The notes under the pieces are model-generated. The model was not told the DNA's origin, made no database searches, and worked only from the letters and a program-made list of their open reading frames with translations. The position numbers and the translations under genes are program-made. Shown in pieces: positions 19,371-29,583 of a stretch of 64,000 nucleotides of DNA. Source of the stretch: Candidatus Albibeggiatoa sp. nov. NOAA (GTDB lineage: Bacteria > Pseudomonadota > Gammaproteobacteria > Beggiatoales > Beggiatoaceae); NCBI GenBank assembly GCA_025800385.1, contig JAOXRS010000120.1:1-64000 (forward strand). The letters run 5' to 3'. Position 1 is the stretch's first letter. Each line of letters opens with the position of its first letter.

Positions 19371-19392
19371 TGGATAGCAAACCATCTATCCA
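19371..19392 (-). other. Small hairpin in the leader of the TonB-dependent receptor gene
   Basis: TGGATAG and CTATCCA pair over seven bases with an 8-base loop, 50 bases upstream of the receptor start. It could be a leader structure or an operator; nothing identifies it further. Confidence 0.3.
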
Positions 19393-19535
19393 AACATAGC
19401 AGTATAGGGGAAAACCGTGAGAAAAGAAACTTACGTATTTTTTGTTAAGAGGTGATTTAAATTGGAAAAATGGTGGTATTTAAAAAGAAAAGTTGAAGCC
19501 ATGCCATCAACTCCAACCTTTAATGACAAACCTAT

Positions 19536-20327
19536 TTAGACAAGCATATCTGTTGATTTAGCGACGCGCATTCCACGTTGTTGCATAGTCTGCATAAATG
19601 TTTCGCCTAAGTGCTCAAAGCCCGATACCGAAGATGTGGTGTCTTCAATTAAAACCAGCTTTTGCATTTCTTGAGGTTCGAAAAATTCCGCAATATCATA
19701 GATGGTATTAGCAACACAATGAGATAATGCCTGACCTGAAATGGCAATTATATCGGCATGTTTTAACTCTGTAATCAATGCCGTATTTAAATGCGTTCCA
19801 CTGTCTTCAGGGTCAGGAACATCCGCCTGTACTGCGCTATAGTGCTCGGTCCAAATATTCGTACCTTTTATGATATAGTCCACTGTAAACTGTTGACTTT
19901 CCCAAGCATTTAACTGTTGAGCAATCGGTTCTACAATGCTGTGTCCCTTTTGCCCAATCAAACAATGCGGCGGCCAAACCACTAAATCATAACGTGCATT
20001 GCGTTTTAAAGATTTAACGTACTCTCGCGCACGATTTTGACACGCTGCTTTTGCAGTTCTCCATTGACCTAACTCAATATCCTGTTCCGTGATTAAAGTA
20101 AACGGCTCTGGATGCTGACCTTGTGTATTGACCCAAAAGGCAGGATGCGCAATGTCAAACCAATGATGAGAATCCAACGTCACATGGATCGATTGAATCT
20201 GTTGCATATGGCGTTCTAACATCGCCGCTAAACGCAACGCATCTTGATCGGCATTGGGCACAAATAAATGACCGTTAGGATCAGCAAAGTCGTATTGAGG
20301 ATCAATAATGAGAAACTGCAAATTCAT
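19536..20327 (-). CDS. Isochorismatase/nicotinamidase-like cysteine hydrolase
   Basis: This 263-residue protein has the catalytic triad pattern of the family. Asp9 is in FLIIDPQYDF, Lys in YIIKGTNIWTEHYS near residue 150, and Cys in SGQALSHCVANTIYD near 205. The TLDSHHWFDIAHPAFW stretch near 50 supplies the D-x-H and later His that bind metal in nicotinamidases, so amide hydrolysis (nicotinamide or similar) is more likely than isochorismate cleavage. It is longer than PncA (about 210), with an insert near residues 75-120. It starts two bases downstream of the DUF945 gene stop and is probably in its operon. Confidence 0.82.
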   Translation of the reverse strand: MNLQFLIIDPQYDFADPNGHLFVPNADQDALRLAAMLERHMQQIQSIHVTLDSHHWFDIAHPAFWVNTQGQHPEPFTLITEQDIELGQWRTAKAACQNRAREYVKSLKRNARYDLVVWPPHCLIGQKGHSIVEPIAQQLNAWESQQFTVDYIIKGTNIWTEHYSAVQADVPDPEDSGTHLNTALITELKHADIIAISGQALSHCVANTIYDIAEFFEPQEMQKLVLIEDTTSSVSGFEHLGETFMQTMQQRGMRVAKSTDMLV

Positions 20328-20329
20328 GA

Positions 20330-22225
20330 TTACTCTCCCATTGTCATAGAGATAAATGGCTGTAATGCACCTGCAATCATCTTACTTGTATCGTTATTAC
20401 CCACTAATTGACCGTCTTTTAAATCCAAATCGACAGTCAATGTATAATCATCACCTTCATGTGTCACACTAAACATGCTGACCCATTGTTCCACCATTTC
20501 TGCTGCTTCTTTGTCATCTACTTCAAACAAATAGCTCATTAATAAATTGGCTTTGTCTTGAGTAAGTTTCAATTCTATATCCATATCGCCATATAAAGCT
20601 TTAATCAACGCTTGTGGATCAAGTAATTGATGAGGCTGTGTATTGTTAATACCGATATTAAAAGAACCCACTAACTGGTTTTTTTCATTCAAGGCTAAGC
20701 TAAATTGTTCCTCGTCTTTAAGCCCTTTAAGAAATATCTCTGGTGATTGTTGCAAAAACTTAGGTGCAAGTTCCATGTATTTACCCATTAAACTAAACAT
20801 AAACATAGACGGGTCTTCTTGATCTTGCATATTCATGGTGACAGTTTGAGCAAATTGTTGTAACTCTGTCAATGCTTCCGCATCAAGTCGATTTAAGCCA
20901 AAAGACAATGCTAAATTAAGTTCTTCTTTATCTGTTAACACTTGAGGCAAATCTAAACTATCAACATCAATATTGACACTGGTTTCAACGAGATTTGGCG
21001 CATCAGCTTGTAAATTTGAAAGATACGCAAACTTCATTTTTTCAAACCGTGTAGCAACATCATCACCTTTAAGCATTGTTTGACCTAAATGAAAATAACC
21101 ATTTTCTAAAATCAAACCGCTTTCTTGCTGTTTTGCTTGTCCATTGTATTCAAAATCATTGATTTCCAAATGCACAAAATCATCTTGATAAGCATCTAAG
21201 CTTGCAAGTGGTTTTTCAGAAGGTTTACACGCATTGTTGCCCTGAAAACCTGCTTCATGGAAAGTGAGCTGTTTAAACTCAGCATTAGCCTCAGTAGGAC
21301 GGAACGCCATAATATTAATCACTTCAGCCAACTTATCACTATCTTCTGCTTCCAATAAATCAATTAAGCTGGTTTGAGGTGGTAAATTAATTAACTTAGC
21401 ACCTGTATCCTGTATCTTAAATTCAGCCGCTAAACCAAATAGATTGAATAACTCACCTTGTTCACCCTCTTCATCAGATACTGATTGTTGATAACAAAAT
21501 TTATCTAATGTTGTGTTTAGTGCTGTTGGTAAATATTGTTCAGGCAAGAAAGTGTTTTTCAATTGAAAATATTCAAGCGTCAGTTTTTCTGATTCTTCTT
21601 CACTTTCATATTCGATTGCAGGAATATTGAACTTGGTTTCTAACGCGGGCTTAGCGTCTTGGTTTAAACTATAACTTGCTGAAGCATAGCTAGGATCAAA
21701 TTCCAGCTTAAATTGCTCAAAAGCATCCAACACAAAACCATTCATATCTACTTCACCTTGCCAACTAGTGAACTTAGGATGAAATTCTGCACTGCCGCTT
21801 AAGCCATTCCAATCAATAATGCCCGCATCAAACTCATCTGGCACACGATACCAATAAGATGGGATTTCAAATCCCACTTCACCACCACCATCAGCACCGA
21901 TAATGGTTTCAACCCACACAGCAGGTAATGAACCAAATGCTTTATGTTCAGGTAGTTGCAGGAATGACTGTACTTTGGTCGACATGTCAACATCTTCATT
22001 TTTCTTGTGAATGTCTGCATACAGTTCGGATAAATGTTTAATTGCTGAGCTGAAGTTTTGCCATAAGATTTGTGGTAATTTCTTTTCTGATTGTTCAGAG
22101 AGTTCTTCAACCGCAATTTCTTGACTGATTTGATGTTCAATAAAAATAGTTTGCTCAGTTGCGATGCTATGGGCACTGACACCATATACACCACAAATAA
22201 GCACGAAGCGAGGTAATAATTTCAT
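20330..22225 (-). CDS. DUF945 (YdgA-like) exported protein
   Basis: I start at the ATG at 22225 (631 residues), 10 bases after an AAGGA site. It gives a clean signal peptide, MKLLPRFVLICGVYGVSAHS. The mature protein is acidic and beta-rich, built of repeated amphipathic strands with many L-x-L and Asn/Asp turns. It ends in a region of conserved strands typical of DUF945 (SLMGKYMELAPKFLQ, then FNIGINNTQPHQLLD). E. coli YdgA is about 500 residues and has no firm role; periplasmic or inner-membrane-anchored location is likely. The nicotinamidase-like gene follows after two bases. Confidence 0.72.
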   Translation of the reverse strand: MKLLPRFVLICGVYGVSAHSIATEQTIFIEHQISQEIAVEELSEQSEKKLPQILWQNFSSAIKHLSELYADIHKKNEDVDMSTKVQSFLQLPEHKAFGSLPAVWVETIIGADGGGEVGFEIPSYWYRVPDEFDAGIIDWNGLSGSAEFHPKFTSWQGEVDMNGFVLDAFEQFKLEFDPSYASASYSLNQDAKPALETKFNIPAIEYESEEESEKLTLEYFQLKNTFLPEQYLPTALNTTLDKFCYQQSVSDEEGEQGELFNLFGLAAEFKIQDTGAKLINLPPQTSLIDLLEAEDSDKLAEVINIMAFRPTEANAEFKQLTFHEAGFQGNNACKPSEKPLASLDAYQDDFVHLEINDFEYNGQAKQQESGLILENGYFHLGQTMLKGDDVATRFEKMKFAYLSNLQADAPNLVETSVNIDVDSLDLPQVLTDKEELNLALSFGLNRLDAEALTELQQFAQTVTMNMQDQEDPSMFMFSLMGKYMELAPKFLQQSPEIFLKGLKDEEQFSLALNEKNQLVGSFNIGINNTQPHQLLDPQALIKALYGDMDIELKLTQDKANLLMSYLFEVDDKEAAEMVEQWVSMFSVTHEGDDYTLTVDLDLKDGQLVGNNDTSKMIAGALQPFISMTMGE

Positions 22226-22583
22226 AAGCAACAACATCCTTATTAAAATTGGTAAATGAAGTTTGACATCTTTTTTATCAATTGTTAACCATAAATTGAC
22301 GATTTTAGTAAGATAATATTTTGTATCTTGTGCACATAGACTGCCTAATCTGCCAACCTTGTCATACAAGCCTTCATTATTACGGTATATTTTCATCCAT
22401 CAATACATACAAATAACAGCTTATGATAACGCATGATAATCGCATAAGAATTTGTTTTAAATGACAAATAAGCGGTATCAACAAAGTTGAGTAAACGATT
22501 ACTTATGATTTATATACATTGATTGTATTGACTGAGTCAGAGATCAGTTAAAATGTACGAAACTAGTGTAAAGGATGTTATTC

Positions 22584-23927
22584 ATGACTGAAGAAGTGGT
22601 ATTAACCGATACAATTGCCGCAATTGCTACACCTGTTGGTCAAGGTGGTGTAGGGATTGTGAGGGTTTCAGGTTCACGCGTGCCTGATATTGCAAAAGCG
22701 ATTATCGGTCAACTACCCAAGCCCCGTTACGCACAGTTCACTGGCTTTAAAAACGCAGAAAATGAAGTGATTGACCAAGGGTTAGCGATTTATTTTGCTG
22801 CACCAAATTCGTACACAGGCGAAGATGTGCTTGAATTACAAGGGCATGGCGGTATTGTTGTGATGGATTTATTGCTTAAAGCGGTTTTAGCATTAGGGGT
22901 GCGTTTGGCTAATCCGGGGGAATTTACTGAGCGAGCTTTTTTAAATGGCAAAATCGACCTTGCTCAAGCCGAAGCGATTGCTGATTTAATTGAAAGTTCT
23001 TCGGTACAAGCAGCGCGCTGTGCATTACGTTCTTTACAAGGTGAGTTTTCACAACAAATTCATGATTTAGTCGAGCGTTTAATTTGGTTGCGTACTTATA
23101 TTGAAGCGGGCATTGACTTTGTTGAAGAAGAAATTGACTTATTAGCCGATGGGCAAGTGCAAGGAAAAATCGAACAATTACAAGCTGATATTGATGAAAT
23201 TTTAAGCAAAGCGCAGCAAGGTTTCTTATTAAAAGAAGGTATGCACATCGCCTTAGTGGGTGAACCAAATGTGGGCAAATCCAGTTTATTAAATTGTTTG
23301 GCTGGCCGCGAAACCGCGATTGTGACCCCGATTGCAGGCACAACACGAGATATTGTGCGCGATCAAATTGATTTAGATGGAATGCCATTGCACATTATTG
23401 ATACGGCAGGTTTACGCGAAACAGCAGACGTTGTGGAACAAGAAGGGATTAAACGCACCAAACAAGTTTTGCAGGAAGCAGATTTAGTCATTTTGTTACT
23501 TGATGATCGCTATCCTGATGATCATACGCATGAAAATTTACTCAATGATATTCCTTCAACGCCTTTGGTGATTCGTAATAAAATTGATATTAGTGGACAT
23601 CAAGCAGGCTTAAGTGATTCTGGCATATTGTATTTATCCGCAAAAACCAATCAAGGTGTGACAGAGTTACGCCAATTGCTTAAACAAAAAATGGGCTTGA
23701 AAAATAATACCGAAGGCAGCTTTTTAGCACGGCGCAGACATTTAGACGCTTTACAACAAGCACAAACCAGTTTGGATAATAGCCTTGTTTGCGTAAAAGC
23801 ATACCAAAATGAATTGCTTGCAGAAGAATTACGTCTTGCTCAACATGCGTTAAGTGAAATTACGGGCGAATTTACAGCTGATGATTTATTAGGCCAAATC
23901 TTCTCAAGTTTCTGTATCGGTAAATAG
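22584..23927 (+). CDS. mnmE: tRNA uridine-5-carboxymethylaminomethyl GTPase
   Basis: MnmE works with MnmG to modify the wobble uridine of several tRNAs. The start is the ATG at 22584, eight bases after AAGGA. An N-terminal folate-binding domain ([20 protein letters not shown]) is followed by a helical domain. The inserted G domain has P-loop GEPNVGKSS near residue 227, the DTAG motif and NKID. The protein ends FCIGK, the invariant C-terminal cysteine motif. At 447 residues it is the standard length. It lies alone between a divergent operon and the glnK-amtB region; yidC and rnpA, frequent neighbours elsewhere, are absent. Confidence 0.97.
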   Translation: MTEEVVLTDTIAAIATPVGQGGVGIVRVSGSRVPDIAKAIIGQLPKPRYAQFTGFKNAENEVIDQGLAIYFAAPNSYTGEDVLELQGHGGIVVMDLLLKAVLALGVRLANPGEFTERAFLNGKIDLAQAEAIADLIESSSVQAARCALRSLQGEFSQQIHDLVERLIWLRTYIEAGIDFVEEEIDLLADGQVQGKIEQLQADIDEILSKAQQGFLLKEGMHIALVGEPNVGKSSLLNCLAGRETAIVTPIAGTTRDIVRDQIDLDGMPLHIIDTAGLRETADVVEQEGIKRTKQVLQEADLVILLLDDRYPDDHTHENLLNDIPSTPLVIRNKIDISGHQAGLSDSGILYLSAKTNQGVTELRQLLKQKMGLKNNTEGSFLARRRHLDALQQAQTSLDNSLVCVKAYQNELLAEELRLAQHALSEITGEFTADDLLGQIFSSFCIGK

Positions 23928-24486
23928 TATCAGCCCTTCCCTGCATAGCTTTACAATCTAAATACCGTTTAAGCAATACATTGTTTGTCTGAAATCATAC
24001 ATTCTAATATTTTGATTTAAAAACAATCAGATGCTATTGCTTGCGGTGTTCAGGTCGATAAATCATTCATAATGATCCTCATAAATTTATTTTTTAATGA
24101 TTTATTGTTTTTATTGTGTTATATTCCTAACAAATTAACTCATCAAACGTAGTCTCAATGTGGTTAATCTATCAAATTACCAGTCATAAATATTTTGTCA
24201 TTTAAAAATCTATTTTTTATTATTAATAGGTTATTCTAATTTAAGCTGATAGGCATTGTTATGAATGTAATTGTAAAAGATAGTTCATTAAGAAACATCT
24301 TCAAGATAGCAATACCACTTCTATCATCATTATTTAGATTTTCAAATCATTATCTAAAAAATAAATTTAATCTTTTGGCATTCGTTTTCCAATTTTGCTT
24401 AGACAAATACATCTGTCGTTCTAATTGCTCTATATCAGCTATTTCCATTACTTATAAACAGCGAATAACTCGTGTTAATTGCACAT
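23928..24486. other. Intergenic region between mnmE and the glnK control region
   Basis: About 560 AT-rich bases. At 24135-24168 a short stretch (TTAACTCATCAAAC, then CTCAATGTGGTTAAT) resembles the norD-like gene's 3' end and may be a badly decayed third remnant. A small open frame at 24261-24509 lacks a ribosome-binding site and looks non-coding. No RNA gene recognised. Confidence 0.5.
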
Positions 24487-24503
24487 TGCACTATCTAAGT
24501 GCG
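24487..24503 (+). promoter_or_regulatory. NtrC-type enhancer site upstream of glnK
   Basis: TGCACTATCTAAGTGCG matches the NtrC site TGCACTATTTTGGTGCA in both half sites. It is centred about 140 bases upstream of the predicted start of the sigma-54 transcript, a usual enhancer distance. Confidence 0.65.
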
Positions 24504-24606
24504 CTTTAGTTTTTTTCGCCACACTGCAGTGCACAATTTGCCCCAAAATAGTCCCTATAATTTTAAGAAAATATATATCTGTTTGTAAATAAAGCAAAAA
24601 AATCAG

Positions 24607-24622
24607 TGGCACACTTATTGTT
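24607..24622 (+). promoter_or_regulatory. Sigma-54 promoter for the glnK-amtB cluster
   Basis: TGGCAC-N5-TTGTT matches the -24/-12 consensus TGGCAC-N5-TTGCW except for T in place of C at -12. It gives a leader of about 65 bases before the glnK ATG. With the upstream NtrC-like site it predicts nitrogen-limitation control. Confidence 0.75.
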
Positions 24623-24680
24623 ATACCCTTCACTCAAGTAAAGCAGGCTTTATTAAAAAGATTTTTAACATAACAACTAA

Positions 24681-25037
<357 letters not shown>

Positions 25038-25055
25038 TTTAGGAGAAAATTCACT

Positions 25056-26345
25056 ATGCATTTAACTAAACTTACCGCACTCTTACTGACGCTCATGCCA
25101 TCATTGGCATTTGCTGACGAGCTGAATTCAGGCGATACCGCTTGGATGTTAACAGCAACCGCTTTAGTCTTATTTATGACGATTCCGGGTTTATCTTTAT
25201 TTTATGCAGGTATGGTACGCAGCAAAAACGTACTATCAGTATTGATGCAGTGTTTTGCAATTACTTCTTTAATGTCAGTGTTATGGACAGTGTTACTTTA
25301 CAGTTTAGCCTTTACCGATGGCGGTGACTTAAACCCATTCATTGGTGGCTTAGACAAAATGTTTTTAGCAGGTGTCACTGTCGATGCCATGAGCGGTTCA
25401 ATTCCTGAAACGGTATTTATGACATTCCAAATGACGTTTGTGATTATCACACCCGCATTAATCGTAGGTGCTTTTGCTGAACGGATGAAGTTCTCAGCAA
25501 TGTTATTATTCATGGCCTTATGGGCAACAATCGTATACGCGCCAGTATGTCACTGGGTTTGGGGCGGCGGCTGGCTCAGCAACGATGGTGTGTTAGATTT
25601 CGCTGGCGGTACAGTGGTACACATCAACGCAGGTATTGCAGGTTTAGTTGCAGCGATCATGTTAGGCAAACGTAAAGGTTATCCAACCACAGCAATGCCT
25701 CCACATAACTTAACTTATACAGTTATCGGTGCTTCAATGTTATGGGTTGGCTGGTTTGGCTTCAACGCAGGTAGTGCAGTAGCAGCGGATGGCGCAGCAG
25801 GTATGGCAATGGCTGTGACTCAAATTGCAACCGCAACTGCAGCATTATCTTGGATGTTCAGCGAATGGGCAATTCATAAAAAACCAAGTGTATTAGGTAT
25901 TGCATCAGGCGCAATCGCAGGCTTAGTAGCTATTACACCAGCATCAGGTTCTGTAGGTCCTATGGGCGCATTAGCGATTGGTTTAGCATCAGGCGTGATC
26001 TGCTTCTTTACTGCAACTAATATCAAACAAATCTTCGGTTATGATGATTCATTAGACGTATTTGGTGTTCACGCAATGGGCGGTATCGTAGGTGCGATCT
26101 TAACAGGTGTATTCTGCGCAGAACAATTCGGTGGTGCAGGTTTCGGCGGTGAAATTACCTCTATCGGCGAACAAGTTTGGGTTCAAACTGAAAGTGTGAT
26201 TATCACTATTATTTATAGTGGTGTGGTCAGCGCGATTCTCTTAAGCATTGTAAGCTTGCTAACAGGTGGCTTACGAGTCGACGAAGAGCAAGAAGAAATG
26301 GGCTTAGATATGGCACTACATCAAGAACGTGGTTACATTATCTAA
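25056..26345 (+). CDS. amtB: Ammonium transporter, first copy
   Basis: This 429-residue Amt/Rh channel of the inner membrane has a cleavable N-terminal signal (MHLTKLTALLLTLMPSLAFA), as in E. coli AmtB. Eleven transmembrane helices are expected. The signature GAFAERMKFS follows the Phe-gate region. The twin pore histidines appear in VVHINAGIAGL near residue 170 and FGVHAMGGIVGA near 335. The C-terminal tail needed for PII contact is present (GLRVDEEQEEMGLDMALH). It is cotranscribed with glnK. A hairpin lies between it and the second pair. Confidence 0.96.
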   Translation: MHLTKLTALLLTLMPSLAFADELNSGDTAWMLTATALVLFMTIPGLSLFYAGMVRSKNVLSVLMQCFAITSLMSVLWTVLLYSLAFTDGGDLNPFIGGLDKMFLAGVTVDAMSGSIPETVFMTFQMTFVIITPALIVGAFAERMKFSAMLLFMALWATIVYAPVCHWVWGGGWLSNDGVLDFAGGTVVHINAGIAGLVAAIMLGKRKGYPTTAMPPHNLTYTVIGASMLWVGWFGFNAGSAVAADGAAGMAMAVTQIATATAALSWMFSEWAIHKKPSVLGIASGAIAGLVAITPASGSVGPMGALAIGLASGVICFFTATNIKQIFGYDDSLDVFGVHAMGGIVGAILTGVFCAEQFGGAGFGGEITSIGEQVWVQTESVIITIIYSGVVSAILLSIVSLLTGGLRVDEEQEEMGLDMALHQERGYII

Positions 26346-26380
26346 GACTGATAGTCACTGATTTGCGATACATAACTTAG

Positions 26381-26408
26381 AACTGGTAGCGTTGAAGGGT
26401 TGCCAGTT
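26381..26408 (+). terminator. Hairpin between the two glnK-amtB pairs
   Basis: AACTGGTA (26381-26388) pairs with TGCCAGTT (26401-26408) over eight pairs, one of them G-U, with a 12-base loop. CATTTCTT follows. It may be a partial terminator or processing site that lowers expression of the second pair. Confidence 0.4.
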
Positions 26409-26424
26409 CATTTCTTAAAAGTGA

Positions 26425-26805
<381 letters not shown>

Positions 26806-26879
26806 AGTTTTAAGGTTGTGACTGTTTCCTGTAAAAAATGATTGAAGACATCGAAGTGTACATCGTTTAGGAGAGACTC

Positions 26880-28124
26880 ATGGAAGCAAGTTACGCCTTA
26901 AATACTTTTTATTTATTAATGTCGGGAGCACTGGTCATGTTGATGGCCTTGGGCTTTTCGATGCTAGAAGCGGGCTTAGTTCGTTCCAAGAACACCGTTG
27001 AAATTCTTACTAAAAATGTCACCTTATATGCAATTGCTTGCATTATGTACATGTTGGTTGGTTATGATCTCATGTATGGTTCGCCTGAAGGTGGCATTAT
27101 CCCTTCTGTAACACCATTATTTAGTTTCATGTCCATGACGGTAAGTAATGATTATTCACTTGCTGCAGTCAATGCAGGTGAAGCAGATTATGCAAAAGCC
27201 GCCGATTTCTTTTTCCAAGTGGTCTTTGTCGCAACAGCCATGTCCGTGGTTTCAGGGGCAATCGCTGAACGCATGAAATTATGGTCTTTCATCTTTTTCG
27301 CTGTCGTGATGACAAGCTTTATCTATCCGATTCAAGGTTATTGGAAATGGGGAGAAGGCTTTTTACATCAATTAGGCTTTTTGGATTTTGCAGGTTCTGG
27401 CGTAGTGCATTTGGCAGGTGCAACAGCGGCATTAACAGGTGTCATGTTATTAGGTGCACGATTGCACAAATTTAGTGCTGATGGCCATATCAATGCAATT
27501 CCGGGAGCCAATTTACCGCTAGCGACATTGGGTACGTTTTTATTATGGTTTGGCTGGTTTGGGTTTAACGGCGGCTCACAACTGTTAGCTTCAACCGTTG
27601 TAGATTCCAACACCGTCGCGATGATTTTTGTGAACACCAATATGGCCGCGGCTGGTGGCTTAGTGGCAGCAACTATGATGTCCCGATTTTTATTTGGTAA
27701 AGCAGATTTAACCATGATTTTAAATGGCGCATTAGCAGGACTGGTCGCTATTACTGCTGAACCATCAACTCCTTCACCAATATTTGCAACCTTAATCGGT
27801 AGTGTTGGTGGCATCTTAGTTATCTTCGCAATTTTAGGTTTAGACAAATTACGCTTAGATGATCCCGTTGGCGCAATTTCTGTACATGGTGTGGTTGGTA
27901 TTTGGGGATTACTTGCTGTGCCATTAACCAATCCAACAGCCAGCTTTAAAAGTCAATTGATCGGTATTGTTGTTATTTTTAGTTGGGTGTTCGTGACCAG
28001 CTTGGTGACATGGTTTGTGATTAAACTTATCTTTGGGCTGCGCGTTTCTGAAGAAGAAGAGTATGAAGGCTTGGATTTGAGCGAATGCGGTATGGAAGCT
28101 TACCCTGAATTCGTTAAGAATTAA
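26880..28124 (+). CDS. Ammonium transporter, second and divergent copy
   Basis: This 414-residue Amt-family channel has no cleavable signal and begins directly with the first helix region (MEASYALNTFYLLMSGALVM). It has GAIAERMKLWS, one pore His in VHLAGATAALTG near residue 180 and the second in ISVHGVVGIWG near 325. The C-terminal tail GLRVSEEEEYEGLDLSECG is the PII-binding type. Despite the near-identical PII genes, the two channels differ strongly, so this is another Amt subfamily and not a recent whole-unit duplication. Its start follows TTTAGGAGAG. Confidence 0.94.
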   Translation: MEASYALNTFYLLMSGALVMLMALGFSMLEAGLVRSKNTVEILTKNVTLYAIACIMYMLVGYDLMYGSPEGGIIPSVTPLFSFMSMTVSNDYSLAAVNAGEADYAKAADFFFQVVFVATAMSVVSGAIAERMKLWSFIFFAVVMTSFIYPIQGYWKWGEGFLHQLGFLDFAGSGVVHLAGATAALTGVMLLGARLHKFSADGHINAIPGANLPLATLGTFLLWFGWFGFNGGSQLLASTVVDSNTVAMIFVNTNMAAAGGLVAATMMSRFLFGKADLTMILNGALAGLVAITAEPSTPSPIFATLIGSVGGILVIFAILGLDKLRLDDPVGAISVHGVVGIWGLLAVPLTNPTASFKSQLIGIVVIFSWVFVTSLVTWFVIKLIFGLRVSEEEEYEGLDLSECGMEAYPEFVKN

Positions 28125-28387
28125 CACTTTTCCTATCTTAATTCATTTCTTAATTGCAGAAGCTGTTTTATGGCTTTTACCGAACGCTTTGAAATTTTCT
28201 AAAAGGGTGGTGACGAATATTGCATCATCACCATCGTAAACACACCGAGAAATACCAAACCGTACAAAACCTGAAAACCACATTGTCTCAGGTTAAGTAC
28301 CTGTTTACTCATTCATTCCATATACGTTGCTATAGCACGCGTTTTTTTGAAGATATAGAGGAAAATACTTCAGGAAGGAGCTAAAGA

Positions 28388-28768
28388 TTAAGCTGCTTGA
28401 GTAGGAATGTAGTTGCGTGTATGAGTAATGTTATTTAGTTCATCTAAGTAAACTAAAGTTGGTTTGTGAATGGCGACTTCTTGTGCGGTCAGACTTTCAT
28501 ACGAACAAATGATGATTCTATCTCCGGGACTGGCTTTATGTGCAGCAGCACCATTAATAGAAATGACTTGAGAGCCATCTTCAGCGCGAATCGCATAAGT
28601 GGTAAAACGTTCACCATTAGCGAGGTTATAGATTTGAATTTGCTCATATTCATGGATACCAGACAAATCTAATAACTTACCATCAATAGCGCATGAACCT
28701 TCGTAGTCTAACTCTGCGTGAGTCACGCAAGCACGGTGCAATTTAGCTTTTAATAAAGTGCAGTACAT
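28388..28768 (-). CDS. panD: Aspartate 1-decarboxylase
   Basis: PanD makes beta-alanine from aspartate for pantothenate and coenzyme A. The protein is 126 residues and has the self-cleavage site Gly24-Ser25 in [10 protein letters not shown], which yields the pyruvoyl group. The ISINGAAAH stretch follows near residue 70. The ATG is nine bases after AGAGGA. panB and panC are not adjacent. The gene stands alone with a consensus-like promoter about 165 bases upstream and a long hairpin at the predicted start of its transcript. Confidence 0.97.
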   Translation of the reverse strand: MYCTLLKAKLHRACVTHAELDYEGSCAIDGKLLDLSGIHEYEQIQIYNLANGERFTTYAIRAEDGSQVISINGAAAHKASPGDRIIICSYESLTAQEVAIHKPTLVYLDELNNITHTRNYIPTQAA

Positions 28769-28879
28769 AAACTGTCGTCCTCTTGCGTAAGCAAATTGGC
28801 ATTATCAACTAATTCACAAAATGCTGCAATGCAAAAAAGTTGTGTGATTATGAAAATTTTTATAACCCTAAAACTTAAA

Positions 28880-28928
28880 TTGCGGAAATACTTGGCTTTT
28901 ATATGTATCTAACCAAATATTCCCGCAA
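28880..28928 (-). ncRNA. Sixteen-pair hairpin in the panD leader RNA
   Basis: On the minus-strand RNA TTGCGGGAATATTTGG pairs with CCAAGTATTTCCGCAA with no mismatch: fourteen Watson-Crick and two G-U pairs. On the opposite strand those two become C-A mismatches, so the structure is built for the panD-strand RNA. The loop is 17 bases. It begins within about 10 bases of the predicted transcription start and ends 112 bases before the panD ATG. It matches no riboswitch I know. A 5' stabilising stem, attenuator or protein-binding site are all possible. Confidence 0.6.
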
Positions 28929-28940
28929 CCTAGAATCCGT

Positions 28941-28969
28941 ATTATAGACTAATCTTATTCGTTTGTCAT
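28941..28969 (-). promoter_or_regulatory. Sigma-70 promoter for panD
   Basis: On the minus strand ATGACA (28969-28964), a 17-base spacer and a perfect TATAAT (28946-28941). Transcription would start near 28934, just before the leader hairpin. Confidence 0.7.
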
Positions 28970-29102
28970 GAACTTCTTAACTATTCCAATATCTTAACAA
29001 CATTATTAGCCTGATTTATAGCCATGTTTACCCTTATTTAAAGCTAAAAAAAGTTTATAATCCAACTAATTATTTACTTATTTGCTATATGATTTTGACC
29101 AT

Positions 29103-29142
29103 AAAAAATGGTGTGATTGGCAATAAAACCAAAAACACACCA
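29103..29142 (-). terminator. Rho-independent terminator after ridA
   Basis: On the minus strand TGGTGTG pairs with CACACCA, an inner TTGG/CCAA stem extends the hairpin, and six T follow at once. It lies 37 bases past the ridA stop and separates it from panD. Confidence 0.8.
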
Positions 29143-29178
29143 CTTTAGGTCTATTTCAAAAAATGCTATAGGGGGATT

Positions 29179-29562
29179 TTATGAACAAACCATCACTGCA
29201 TCCATTTCGACTTGCGCCCCTTTGGGTAAAGAAGCCACCCCAACGGCTGCACGTGCGGGATACGGTTGGGAAAAATAGCGTGACATCACTTCATTGACCA
29301 ATGTAAAATAAGTCAAATCAATCAAATAGATATTTAATTTAACAATATCTTGCAAATCACCGCCTGCAGCTTGTGCAACGGCCTGCAAATTCTCAAATAC
29401 ACGTACAATTTGTGCTTCCATATTGCCTTCAACTAACAACATGGTTTCAGGTTCTAAAGGGATTTGTCCTGATAAGTACACTGTATCACCCACTTTTACC
29501 GCTTGTGAGTATGTGCCAATGGCTTGCGGTGCGTTCGGCGTAGAAATAATTTCACGTGACAT
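29179..29562 (-). CDS. ridA: RidA-family reactive intermediate deaminase
   Basis: RidA hydrolyses reactive enamine/imine intermediates released by PLP enzymes. I start at the ATG at 29562 (127 residues) because GAGAGGA lies seven bases upstream; another in-frame ATG at 29580 adds six residues. [18 protein letters not shown] opens the trimeric fold, and the active-site Arg is in [21 protein letters not shown] near residue 104. It follows the acyltransferase gene by 21 bases on the same strand. It is a normal, complete member of the family. Confidence 0.93.
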   Translation of the reverse strand: MSREIISTPNAPQAIGTYSQAVKVGDTVYLSGQIPLEPETMLLVEGNMEAQIVRVFENLQAVAQAAGGDLQDIVKLNIYLIDLTYFTLVNEVMSRYFSQPYPARAAVGVASLPKGAQVEMDAVMVCS

Positions 29563-29583
29563 GGTTCTATCCTCTCTCAATGA

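Noticed and set aside
24261..24509. Open frame of 82 codons between mnmE and glnK
   Set aside because: No ribosome-binding site, no recognisable domain, odd composition, and it runs through the NtrC-like site of the glnK promoter.
26381..26408. Hairpin between the glnK-amtB pairs as a strong terminator
   Set aside because: No T-tract follows, and the second pair has no clear promoter of its own, so full termination is unlikely; kept only as a weak feature.
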